From: Candidatus Kuenenbacteria bacterium
GTDB taxonomy: Bacteria > Patescibacteriota > Patescibacteriia > UBA2591 > PGYQ01
Direction: 5' to 3'
Assembly (NCBI GenBank): GCA_016209005.1
Contig: JACQWZ010000084.1
Span: 1 to 7,217 of the forward strand
DNA length: 7,217 bases
The notes below the pieces were generated by a model that did not search any database, was not told the origin of the DNA, and saw only the letters and a list, made by a program, of their open reading frames with translations. Positions 1 to 5,759 of this stretch are shown here, piece by piece. The position numbers were made by a program, and so were the translations under genes. Position 1 is the first letter of the stretch, and each line of letters starts with the position of its first letter.

Positions 1-410
1 AAATTTTAATTGATGAGGGTCGATATATTATGGAATCAATGATAAAAGATATTAGAATGGGATATAAATTTGATGATAATATAAATAATAGAACTCAAAT
101 TAATTTTACACGGTATAATGGAAAATACGGTCGTTATTGTTTAGCAAACAAAGAAGGCGTGTGTAATCAAAGTGAAAATTATTTAGCTGGAAATAAAGAT
201 ACAGAAGTAGTAACTGATAATCAAGTTATTTCTTCAGAAAAAGTAAGGATTACAAATTTAGAATTTTATCTTAATAAAGCGAGTCAACCTTATGTGACTG
301 TGATTTTAGTTTTAGAGCCTAGAAATTATAGAGGAACTAAACCTTCTTTAAGATTGCAAAATACAGTTAGTCAAAGATGTCCAAGAACTTCGAGCACTTG
401 CGCGGAATAA
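1..410 (+). CDS. Prepilin-like minor pilin (PilW/PulJ type), 3' part only
   Basis: The frame is open from the window edge (first full codon at 3), so the gene starts upstream and the ATG at 30 is probably internal. The visible part begins ILIDEGRYIMESMIKDIRMG, which resembles the region just after the N-terminal membrane helix of PilW/PulJ-type minor pilins, where a D/E-G-R-x-I-M-E-x-M-x-x-D-I-R pattern is common. The rest is a beta-rich globular part ending in a strand (VTVILVLEP) and a PSLRLQNTVSQR stretch typical of the last strand of these proteins. The prepilin leader and transmembrane helix would lie outside the window. Its likely role is as a minor component or initiator of a type IV pilus or pseudopilus at the cell envelope. 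It overlaps the next gene by 34 nt, which suggests one transcript. The cysteine-containing tail (CPRTSSTCAE) is unusual. The family call rests on pattern memory and context. Confidence 0.6.
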   Translation, partial: ILIDEGRYIMESMIKDIRMGYKFDDNINNRTQINFTRYNGKYGRYCLANKEGVCNQSENYLAGNKDTEVVTDNQVISSEKVRITNLEFYLNKASQPYVTVILVLEPRNYRGTKPSLRLQNTVSQRCPRTSSTCAE

Positions 411-919
411 TTAATTTACGATTTAAGATTTTAGATTTAAGAATTATGATTTATAATTTAAAATTTATAATTTATAATTTCTACAAGCTACAAGCTGATC
501 AGAAAGGGTCGGCGATATTTTTGGTGATTTTAATTTTGGCTGGAATTTTAACAGCTACGATTGGAATTAATAATTTAGTTGTTAAGGGGATTAAATTTTC
601 AAGAAATATTTCTTGGTCAGCTCCAGCATATTTTGCCGCAGAAACTGGAATGGAAAAAGCGTTATATCAAATTAGAAAAGTTAATTCAACTGTTGTTCCA
701 ATTGCAGAAGATATAAATGGAAATTTTGATTTAAATGGACAAAGCGCTACATGGGTAATTGGATTTAAATGTAATACACTAAATCCGCCCAATTGCGCTG
801 GAGATGAAATTAGCGCATTACCAGACGATACAACCTTAACAATTAAATCAACAGGCAGTTATAAAGATGTTCATAGAAGTATTGCATTAAGTTTTTGTAT
901 TGTGGGAGACTGCAAATGA
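377..919 (+). CDS. PilX-like minor pilin / prepilin with N-terminal membrane helix
   Basis: The 180-residue frame has a basic leader, a K-G-S motif at 43-45 resembling a prepilin peptidase site, and a hydrophobic helix at about 45-68. The conserved PilX-type segment AYFAAETGMEKAL follows at 84-96, with the Glu of the usual YxAAExG motif at residue 89. The C-terminal domain has four Cys residues (132, 140, 174, 179) that could form disulfides. The likely role is a minor pilin of a type IV pilus system, inserted in the inner membrane and assembled at the pilus tip or base. It overlaps the preceding minor pilin gene. The start is uncertain: ATG 377 gives a long leader made largely of a translated AT-rich repeat (411-482), while ATG 446 gives 157 residues and a shorter leader. 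Neither has a clear Shine-Dalgarno sequence. The stop is TGA, which argues weakly against UGA recoding. Confidence 0.7.
   Translation: MSKNFEHLRGIINLRFKILDLRIMIYNLKFIIYNFYKLQADQKGSAIFLVILILAGILTATIGINNLVVKGIKFSRNISWSAPAYFAAETGMEKALYQIRKVNSTVVPIAEDINGNFDLNGQSATWVIGFKCNTLNPPNCAGDEISALPDDTTLTIKSTGSYKDVHRSIALSFCIVGDCK
411..482 (+). repeat. AT-rich direct-repeat stretch inside the pilin leader
   Basis: Repeated units such as atttataatttaaaattt and variants of gatttaagattttagattt run from about 411 to 482. They encode the odd leader N-L-R-F-K-I-L-D-L-R...Y-N-L-K-F-I-I-Y-N-F of the PilX-like protein. A closely similar unit, again translated, occurs in murD at 4771-4809. Directly downstream are a short tandem (ctacaag twice, 481-494) and the 8-bp palindrome ctgatcag. 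This looks like a low-complexity repeat tolerated in a leader that prepilin peptidase would remove. Confidence 0.6.
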
Positions 920-956
920 ATATAGAATTTAGAATACAAAATGTAAAAAATTTGAA

Positions 957-998
957 TTGTTTATTGTTTTATTGTTTTTTTTGTTTTATTGTTTTTTT
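957..998 (+). repeat. T-rich tandem repeat directly upstream of ligA
   Basis: Units of tgttttattgttttt are repeated up to the ligA ATG. The frame is open here from TTG 957, but it would encode only a Phe/Leu run (MFIVLLFFLFYCFF) unlike any ligase N-terminus, so I treat it as a leader and not as coding. It contains no Shine-Dalgarno sequence. It forms the end of the 79-bp gap after the pilin gene; no clear promoter is visible there. Confidence 0.5.
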
Positions 999-3053
999 AT
1001 GTCTAAACAACAAATTAAACAAAGAATTGAGAAATTAAAAAAAGAAATTAATTATCATCGTTATCTTTATCATGTTTTGGATCGCCAAGAAATTTCTGAT
1101 TGGGCTTTGGATTCTCTAAAACACGAACTTTTAAAGTTAGAACAAGAAAATCCAGAATTTATTACTTCAGATTCGCCAACGCAACGAATAGGCGGATTGG
1201 CTTTAGAAAAATTTAAAAAAATAAAACATAAAATTAGGCAATGGTCTTTTAATGACGCTTTTGATATTCAAGAAATTTTTGATTGGGAAATAAGAAATAA
1301 AAATTTTTTAAAAAAAAATGATAAAGAGTATTCTAAAGGGTGTTGGATAAATTATCTTTGTGAATTAAAAATAGACGGTTTGCACGTTGTTTTAACTTAT
1401 AAAAATGGAATTTTTATTTCAGGCGCGACAAGAGGAGATGGAAAAATAGGCGAGGATGTGACTCAAAATTTAAAAACCATTGAGAGTATTCCATTAAAAT
1501 TAGAAGAACCTTTGGATATAATTGTTGAAGGTGAGATTTGGATGAGTAAAAAAATTTTTCAAGAGCTTAATCAAAAAAGAAAAGAAAAAGGGGAGCAAGA
1601 ATTTGCAAATCCAAGAAACGCGGCCGCCGGAACAATTCGGCAATTGGATTCAAAGATTGTCGCTGAAAGAAAATTAGATTGTTTTGTTTATGATCTCTCC
1701 TCAATTAACAGACAACAATTAACAATCAACAATCAAAAACAAGAACTAGAAATTTTAAAAAAAATTGGTTTTAAAGTTAATCCTAATTTTCAATATTGTG
1801 AAAACATTAAACAGATAAATAAGTATTGGGAAAAATGGAAAGAAAAAAAAGAAACGGAAAATTTTTGGATTGATGGAATTGTCATTAAAGTAAATGAACG
1901 AAAACTTCAAGAGAAATTGGGATATACTGGAAAGGCGCCACGTTGGGCGATTGCTTTTAAATTTCCAGCCGAGCAAACAACGACCATAGTTAAAGATATT
2001 ATTATTCAAGTTGGTCGAACTGGAGTTTTGACACCAGTCGCTATTTTGGAACCAGTTAAAATTATGGGATCAATTGTTCGTCGGGCCACGCTTCACAACG
2101 AAGATGAAATTAATAGATTGGATATTAGAGTTGGCGACACAGTGATTATTCAAAAAGCCGGCGATGTAATTCCGGATATTATTCAGGTGTTATTTAAATT
2201 GCGCAATGGCAAAGAAAAAAAATTTGCAATGCCTTTAAAATGTCCAATATGTAATTCAGATGTTAAAAAAATAGAAGGAGAAGTGGCTTGTTATTGCTCA
2301 AATCAAAATTGTTTTGCTCAACAAAAAGAAAAAATAATTCATTTTGTTTCAAAAAAAGGATTTAACATCGATGGGTTTGGGGAAAAAATTGTTGAACAAT
2401 TAATGTGTTCAAGGTTAATTCAAAATCCAGTTGATATTTTTAAATTAATCCAAAGAGATCTCGAACCTTTGGAACGTTTTGCGGAAAAATCCAGTCAAAA
2501 TTTAATTAAAGCTATTGAAGAAAGCAAAAAAATCGATTTAACAAAATTTATTTTTTCTTTAGGCATTAGACATATTGGAGAAGAAACCGCCGCATTGCTG
2601 GCACAACAATTTTATGTCATTGCGAGGAGGCTTCCGACGAAGCAATCTAATGTTTTATCAATTTTGCTCATCGCAAGCTTTCAATTTTCAATTAAGGATT
2701 TGATAAATTTTTTTAACAATTTGTCTGTAGAGGATTTAGAAAAAATTAATGGCGTTGGCGCTAAAATGGCCAATAGTATTTTACAGTGGGTTAGAGATGA
2801 AAAAAATTTAAAGATGTTGGAGGATTTGGAAAAAATAGGAGTGGAAATAACAAAAAGTTCAAAGTTTAATCTGCCAGCTGGCGGACAAAGTTCAAAGTTA
2901 ATGAATAAAAGTTTTATTTTAACCGGAGAATTAGAATCAATGACGCGAGATGAAGTAAAAGAAAAAATAAAAAATTTAGGAGGCAAAGTTTTAAATTCAG
3001 TTAGTAAAAAAACAGATTACGTTGTCGCTGGCAAAAACCCAGGATCAAAATAA
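999..3053 (+). CDS. ligA: NAD-dependent DNA ligase LigA, ended early by an in-frame TAA
   Basis: LigA seals nicks in duplex DNA using NAD+ and is essential for replication and repair in nearly all bacteria. All domains can be seen in the 684 residues. The N-terminal helical NAD-binding region contains HRYLYHVLD (20-28). The adenylation domain has E-L-K-I-D-G with catalytic Lys124, ATRGDG (143-148), FANPRNAAAGT (202-212), DGIVIKVN (292-299) and the OB-entry stretch APRWAIAFKFPAEQ (313-326). A zinc finger follows with Cys415, 418, 433 and 438, then helix-hairpin-helix repeats (about 447-600) and a BRCT domain from about 634. ATG 999 is chosen because MSKQQIKQRIEKLKKEI fits the family start; there is no Shine-Dalgarno sequence. 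The TAA at 3051-3053 cuts the BRCT domain, and the lost tail is still readable to 3122 (full length would be 707 codons). The gene also carries three repeat-like in-frame segments, noted separately. Adenylation and nick-sealing residues are all kept, so activity without the last BRCT helix is plausible. Confidence 0.95.
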   Translation: MSKQQIKQRIEKLKKEINYHRYLYHVLDRQEISDWALDSLKHELLKLEQENPEFITSDSPTQRIGGLALEKFKKIKHKIRQWSFNDAFDIQEIFDWEIRNKNFLKKNDKEYSKGCWINYLCELKIDGLHVVLTYKNGIFISGATRGDGKIGEDVTQNLKTIESIPLKLEEPLDIIVEGEIWMSKKIFQELNQKRKEKGEQEFANPRNAAAGTIRQLDSKIVAERKLDCFVYDLSSINRQQLTINNQKQELEILKKIGFKVNPNFQYCENIKQINKYWEKWKEKKETENFWIDGIVIKVNERKLQEKLGYTGKAPRWAIAFKFPAEQTTTIVKDIIIQVGRTGVLTPVAILEPVKIMGSIVRRATLHNEDEINRLDIRVGDTVIIQKAGDVIPDIIQVLFKLRNGKEKKFAMPLKCPICNSDVKKIEGEVACYCSNQNCFAQQKEKIIHFVSKKGFNIDGFGEKIVEQLMCSRLIQNPVDIFKLIQRDLEPLERFAEKSSQNLIKAIEESKKIDLTKFIFSLGIRHIGEETAALLAQQFYVIARRLPTKQSNVLSILLIASFQFSIKDLINFFNNLSVEDLEKINGVGAKMANSILQWVRDEKNLKMLEDLEKIGVEITKSSKFNLPAGGQSSKLMNKSFILTGELESMTRDEVKEKIKNLGGKVLNSVSKKTDYVVAGKNPGSK
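1714..1735 (+). repeat. aacaatt/aacaatc tandem repeat translated in ligA
   Basis: A short tandem of aacaa(t)(t/c) units codes for the segment N-R-Q-Q-L-T-I-N-N-Q-K at LigA residues 237-247. It lies between the adenylation-domain strand DCFVYDL and ELEILKKIGFKV. In most ligases this position is a variable loop, so the repeat sits where it would disturb folding least. Confidence 0.5.
2612..2690 (+). repeat. Palindrome-type repeat inserted in frame in the ligA HhH region
   Basis: The core at 2615-2648 starts tgtcattgcgaggagg and ends cgacgaagcaatct, with attgc and gcaat as complementary ends. It is followed to about 2690 by a tail containing tcaattttcaatt. It encodes residues 539-564, including VIARRLPTKQSN. 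In other ligases ALLAQxF runs directly into a short x-x-L-x-x-L helix before the E-D-L-x-x-I-x-G-V-G hairpin. Here about 25 extra residues separate these two parts. From memory, similar attgcgagg...gaagcaat elements are widespread dispersed repeats in several bacterial groups and are sometimes translated. No other copy occurs in the window. Confidence 0.7.
2854..2899 (+). repeat. Near-palindrome between two 13-bp direct repeats in the ligA linker
   Basis: The direct repeat aaagttcaaagtt occurs at 2854-2866 and 2887-2899. Between the copies, at 2870-2885, lies tctgccagctggcgga, which is one base away from a perfect 16-bp palindrome. It differs by one base from the perfect palindrome in the 5' end of murD (5533-5548). 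It encodes LPAGGQ in the linker between the helix-hairpin-helix and BRCT domains of LigA (residues 619-633). Confidence 0.7.
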
Positions 3054-3122
3054 CAAAAAGCAAAAGAATTAGGCAAGACCACAATTAATGAAAAAGAATT
3101 TATTGTTTTATTAGAGGCTTAA
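3054..3122 (+). other. Severed in-frame tail of ligA (end of the BRCT domain)
   Basis: Directly after the TAA at 3051-3053 the same frame reads 22 more codons, Q-K-A-K-E-L-G-K-T-T-I-N-E-K-E-F-I-V-L-L-E-A, and then TAA at 3120-3122. This is what a LigA BRCT domain normally has after its G-S-K motif: a K-A-x-E-L-G helix, a strand, an E-x-E-F turn and a final LL helix. The codon replaced by TAA is usually Tyr or Leu, so TAT or TAC to TAA is a simple explanation. The tail has kept its sequence without visible decay. Confidence 0.85.
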
Positions 3123-3144
3123 TTTAATATACTTTAAATTTTTT

Positions 3145-3176
3145 CATAAAAAGGTGTGCTTTTTTATGTTTTTTTA
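3145..3176 (+). terminator. Candidate intrinsic terminator after ligA
   Basis: The hairpin cataaaaag / cttttttatg (one extra T in the right arm, loop gtgtg) is followed by a run of T residues to 3175. It begins 23 bp after the full-length ligA frame ends. The stem is AT-rich and therefore weak. Confidence 0.5.
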
Positions 3177-3184
3177 GTCCTATA

Positions 3185-3222
3185 AAAAAATATAAAACCA
3201 AAAAATACTTCCGGGTTTTTAT
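3185..3222 (-). terminator. Candidate intrinsic terminator after murI
   Basis: Read on the - strand, aaaacc (3214-3219) pairs with ggtttt (3194-3199) and is followed by atattttttt. It lies about 55 bp beyond the murI stop in the 153-bp convergent gap, opposite the ligA terminator candidate. The stem is short, so support is moderate. Confidence 0.4.
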
Positions 3223-3275
3223 TTAAGATTTTTTTAACAACATTTTTTCGGTTTTGAAATTTATTTTATTCATAT

Positions 3276-4103
3276 CTAATTTAATGAAACTTTTTGAACC
3301 TTAATCTTTTTGCCAAAAAATTTGCTTCCTAGCGAAGTAAATTTATTAGTCAGGTCTGTTGAGTAAAAGTGGACTACTCCATTTTTTTCAAGTTTTCTTT
3401 CAATTTCTGGGTGTTTTTTAAGATAATCTTTTAACTTTTTCGGCACAACTTTCGCTTCCGAAATAATAGTGATATTGGAGACAATTATTTTTCTAATTTG
3501 GTTTTCCAAAATTCCATAATGAGTGCATCCGAGAATCAATGTGTCAATACCTTTATTTTTTAATGGTTTGAGATAGTTTTCTAAAATTATTTTTGTTGCT
3601 TTTGAATTTTGCTCCCCCTCTTCAACAATTGGCACGAGTAAAGGACAAGGATTTTGGAAAACTTTTATTTTGGGTTCAATTTTAACGAGTTCTTTTATAA
3701 AAACGCCAGATTGCACTGTTCCTTCGGTTGCAATTATTCCAATCTTTTTGTTTCGGCTTTTAACGATTGCTTCTTCAACGGCAGGTATCACTACACCTAA
3801 AACCCTTTTATTGGGATAGCGCTTTGGTAAATATTCTTGCTGGATTTTTCGGAGCGCGTCGCTAGAAGCGGTGTTACAAGCAAAAATTATAAATTCGCAG
3901 TTATTTACAAACATAAAATCAACTGCCTGCTTGGCAAATTCGTAGACAATTTCTTTAGAGTGTGTTCCATAAGGAGCGCGCGCTGTATCGCCTAAGTAAA
4001 AATAGCTATAGACAGGTAGTTCTTTTACTATTTTGCGCAGTGTATTGATTCCACCAAACCCAGAATCAAAAACTCCTATAAATTTTTGTTTGTTTTTTAG
4101 CAT
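3276..4103 (-). CDS. murI: Glutamate racemase MurI
   Basis: MurI interconverts L- and D-glutamate without a cofactor and supplies D-glutamate for peptidoglycan precursors in the cytoplasm. The 275-residue length is normal for the family. The substrate loop D-S-G-F-G-G is at 13-18, Y-L-G-D-T-A-R-A-P-Y-G is at 36-46, the first catalytic Cys is Cys76 in A-C-N-T-A-S, and the second is Cys193 in G-C-T-H-Y-G with His195 beside it. V-E-E-G-E (160-164) also fits. All key residues are present, so the enzyme should be active. The ATG at 4103 places the DSG motif at the usual distance from the N-terminus; no Shine-Dalgarno sequence is seen and the stop is TAG. It lies 63 bp downstream of murD on the same strand, and its product is the amino acid that MurD attaches, so the two probably share a transcript. 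Confidence 0.96.
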   Translation of the reverse strand: MLKNKQKFIGVFDSGFGGINTLRKIVKELPVYSYFYLGDTARAPYGTHSKEIVYEFAKQAVDFMFVNNCEFIIFACNTASSDALRKIQQEYLPKRYPNKRVLGVVIPAVEEAIVKSRNKKIGIIATEGTVQSGVFIKELVKIEPKIKVFQNPCPLLVPIVEEGEQNSKATKIILENYLKPLKNKGIDTLILGCTHYGILENQIRKIIVSNITIISEAKVVPKKLKDYLKKHPEIERKLEKNGVVHFYSTDLTNKFTSLGSKFFGKKIKVQKVSLN

Positions 4104-4166
4104 AATTTATTTTAATAACTCATCAGCCAAAACATCAAGTATATTTAATATTTTTATTTTATTTTT

Positions 4167-5561
4167 TTACAACCCAATTTTTTTAACTTCATTTTTAAAT
4201 AATTTTCCTCTTTCTTTATAATTTTTAAACATGCCAAAACTGGCGCAAGCGGTTGATAATAAAACTATATCGCCTGCCACGGAATTTTCTTTAGCGATTT
4301 TTACAGCGTCTTTAATATTGTCTGTTAATTTTATATTTTTTAGTTTAAATCCTGCTTGTAATAGCTTTTTTTTTATTTTTAATGTTGCGTCGCCTTTTAA
4401 TAAAACTGCAAATTTTACTTTATTTTTTATTTCTTTAGCTAATTTTTGAAAATTTGCTTTTTTATCCGCTCCGCCCAAAAGTATAACTATTGGCGCAATA
4501 AAAGATTTTAAGGCAATTATTGTTGCCTCTGGCGTAGTGGCAAAACTGTCATCATAATATTTTACACCTTGATATTTTCTGACTAATTCTATCCTATGTT
4601 CTAAACCTTTAAAATTGGCCACAGCTTTTTTAATAATATTTTGTTTGATTTTAATAATTTTAGCAACTTCAATTGCCGCGGCAATATTTTCTTTATTATG
4701 CTCGCCAATTAACCTTGACGGCAATTCAGATTTTTTAAAATAAATTATTTTTGTATTTGTATTTATATTTAATTTATAATTTAAAATTTTTAATTTATAA
4801 TTTAAAATTGTTTTGTCTTTTTTATTTTGCCATTTAAAAATATTTGATTTTGCCTGCCAGTACTCTTCTAATGTTTTATGAAAATTTGGATTATTAGGAT
4901 CAGCTGGAGCCAAATGTTCTGGATAAAAATTTGTAATTACGCTAATGCGCGGGCTTATTGTCATGTCTTCCAATTGAAAACTGGATAATTCTAAAACAAC
5001 CCAATCGGTTGTTTTTATTTTATCTAAAAAATCAAATGGCGCCACGCCAATATTTCCTCCCAACCAAACTTTTTTGCCGGCAGTTTTTAATATTTTATAA
5101 ATTAAACTTGCGGTTGTGCCCTTACCTTTGGTTCCGGTTACACCAATAATGTTTTTTGTCGGACAAAGTTCAAAAAACATTTGCATCGGGTTTGAAAAAT
5201 TTTTGATTTTTGATCCCTCGGTTTCACTCGGGACAAGCTTTTGATTTTTGATTTTTGATAATGGCCAACCGGGTGAACGGAAAAGTATATCAAATTTTTC
5301 TAAATTTTTATTAAAATTATTGCCTAATTGCCAATTGATTAAAATGTTTTTTTTATTTAATTCATTATATCTTTCGTCTAATTCTTTTTTTGTTCTGCTG
5401 TCGCAAATGGTAATTTCATATTTTACTTTATGTTTTTCACCCAAAGGGTGATCAGCCTCTAGCTGAAATAAATATTTAATCAAGGCATAATTTTCAATGC
5501 CCAAACCCAGAATAGCTATTTTTTTATTTTGTTCCGCCAGCTGGCGGATTAAATTTTGCAC
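4167..5561 (-). CDS. murD: UDP-N-acetylmuramoyl-L-alanine:D-glutamate ligase MurD
   Basis: MurD uses ATP to add D-glutamate to UDP-MurNAc-L-alanine, the second amino acid of the peptidoglycan stem. The 464 residues show an N-terminal Rossmann domain with A-I-L-G-L-G (16-21). The ATP P-loop is G-V-T-G-T-K-G-K-G-T-T (140-150). E-L-S-S-F-Q-L-E (191-198), N-F-Y-P-E-H-L (211-217) and the likely carbamylated lysine in Q-A-K-S-N-I (Lys238) follow. G-E-H-N-K-E-N (286-292) leads into the C-terminal domain with G-L-E-H-R-I-E (319-325), D-D-S-F-A-T-T-P-E-A (337-346), G-G-A-D-K (363-367) and S-T-A-C-A-S-F-G-M-F (436-445). The start is GTG 5561; no Shine-Dalgarno sequence is close. The protein is somewhat longer than usual because repeat-derived segments occur in frame at residues 6-11, about 36-45, about 105-119 and 252-269. 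None falls on a catalytic motif. murI follows, consistent with a cell-wall gene pair. Confidence 0.95.
   Translation of the reverse strand: MQNLIRQLAEQNKKIAILGLGIENYALIKYLFQLEADHPLGEKHKVKYEITICDSRTKKELDERYNELNKKNILINWQLGNNFNKNLEKFDILFRSPGWPLSKIKNQKLVPSETEGSKIKNFSNPMQMFFELCPTKNIIGVTGTKGKGTTASLIYKILKTAGKKVWLGGNIGVAPFDFLDKIKTTDWVVLELSSFQLEDMTISPRISVITNFYPEHLAPADPNNPNFHKTLEEYWQAKSNIFKWQNKKDKTILNYKLKILNYKLNINTNTKIIYFKKSELPSRLIGEHNKENIAAAIEVAKIIKIKQNIIKKAVANFKGLEHRIELVRKYQGVKYYDDSFATTPEATIIALKSFIAPIVILLGGADKKANFQKLAKEIKNKVKFAVLLKGDATLKIKKKLLQAGFKLKNIKLTDNIKDAVKIAKENSVAGDIVLLSTACASFGMFKNYKERGKLFKNEVKKIGL
4771..4809 (-). repeat. AT-rich tandem repeat translated in murD
   Basis: Two copies of a unit of about 21 bp, aatttataatttaaaatt plus a few T, lie head to tail. 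On the coding strand they give the repeated peptide ILNYKLK-ILNYKLN (residues 252-266), followed by the equally odd NTNTK. This occupies the stretch between the central-domain lysine region and the K-K-S-E-L-P-S-R-L-I-G-E-H-N segment. The unit closely resembles the repeat in the pilin leader at 449-480. Confidence 0.7.
5208..5244 (-). repeat. 37-bp dispersed repeat, coding copy in murD
   Basis: On the - strand it starts tcaaaagcttgtcccgag and ends cgagggatcaaaa. It matches 35 of 37 bases of the copy at 5675-5711, read on the + strand. It is translated as the MurD segment Q-K-L-V-P-S-E-T-E-G-S-K (residues 107-118), in the surface region after S-P-G-W-P-L. The flanks are runs of the unit aaaatcaaaa, as at the other copy. 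Confidence 0.85.
5437..5451. repeat. tcaccc-aaa-gggtga palindrome in murD
   Basis: A perfect 6-bp stem with a 3-base loop lies inside the N-terminal Rossmann domain of MurD and encodes part of A-D-H-P-L-G-E (residues 36-42). The Rossmann helix K-Y-L-F-Q-L-E and the second strand Y-E-I-T-I-C-D are normally separated by only a few residues. Here about ten extra residues (ADHPLGEKHK) separate them, which suggests a small in-frame insertion. Confidence 0.55.
5533..5548. repeat. Perfect 16-bp palindrome at the 5' end of murD
   Basis: The sequence tccgccagctggcgga is a perfect palindrome and is strikingly GC-rich for this region. It encodes residues 5-9 (I-R-Q-L-A) near the MurD N-terminus. A copy with one base changed lies in the ligA linker at 2870-2885. 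Confidence 0.8.
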
Positions 5562-5584
5562 AATATTTTTATTCTATTTTGTAA

Positions 5585-5612
5585 TTAAAAAAAATTTTCC
5601 TTTTTTTAGGAA
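5585..5612 (-). terminator. Weak terminator-like hairpin between the AbiEi gene and murD
   Basis: On the - strand ttcct and aggaa form a 5-bp stem around an A-rich loop, followed by aaa and a run of eight T. It could end transcripts from the AbiEi-like gene before murD. The stem is short, so this is tentative. Confidence 0.3.
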
Positions 5613-5674
5613 TAAATTTGTATGAACTAAATTCAAATAATTTTGGAATTATCGACATAATAAAAATGTAAAAA

Positions 5675-5711
5675 TCAAAAGCTTGTCCCGAGTGGAATCG
5701 AGGGATCAAAA
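5675..5711 (+). repeat. 37-bp dispersed repeat, intergenic copy
   Basis: This copy (tcaaaagcttgtcccgag ... cgagggatcaaaa) lies in the 198-bp gap between murD and the AbiEi-like gene, in the opposite orientation to the murD copy at 5208-5244. It differs from it at two positions (gtggaatcg against gtgaaaccg). It sits in a run of caaaaatcaaaag-like units that extends to about 5755. No gene or clear promoter is visible in the rest of this gap. Confidence 0.85.
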
Positions 5712-5759
5712 TGCAAAAATCAAAAGATAAATACAAAAACACTAAAACGTAAAAACAAA

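Noticed and set aside
957..998. TTG start giving LigA a hydrophobic N-terminal extension
   Set aside because: The extension is a translated T-rich repeat and LigA is cytoplasmic. ATG 999 fits the family start.
1755..2009. - strand open frame inside ligA
   Set aside because: It is Phe/Ile-rich, a typical shadow of an A-rich coding strand, and fully antisense to conserved LigA motifs.
4107..4166. In-frame continuation after the murD stop reading ...ILDVLADELLK and then TAA, like the situation in ligA
   Set aside because: MurD already ends at the family's usual place (E-V-K-K-I-G-L), so nothing is missing. The extra 19 codons are short and have no known counterpart.
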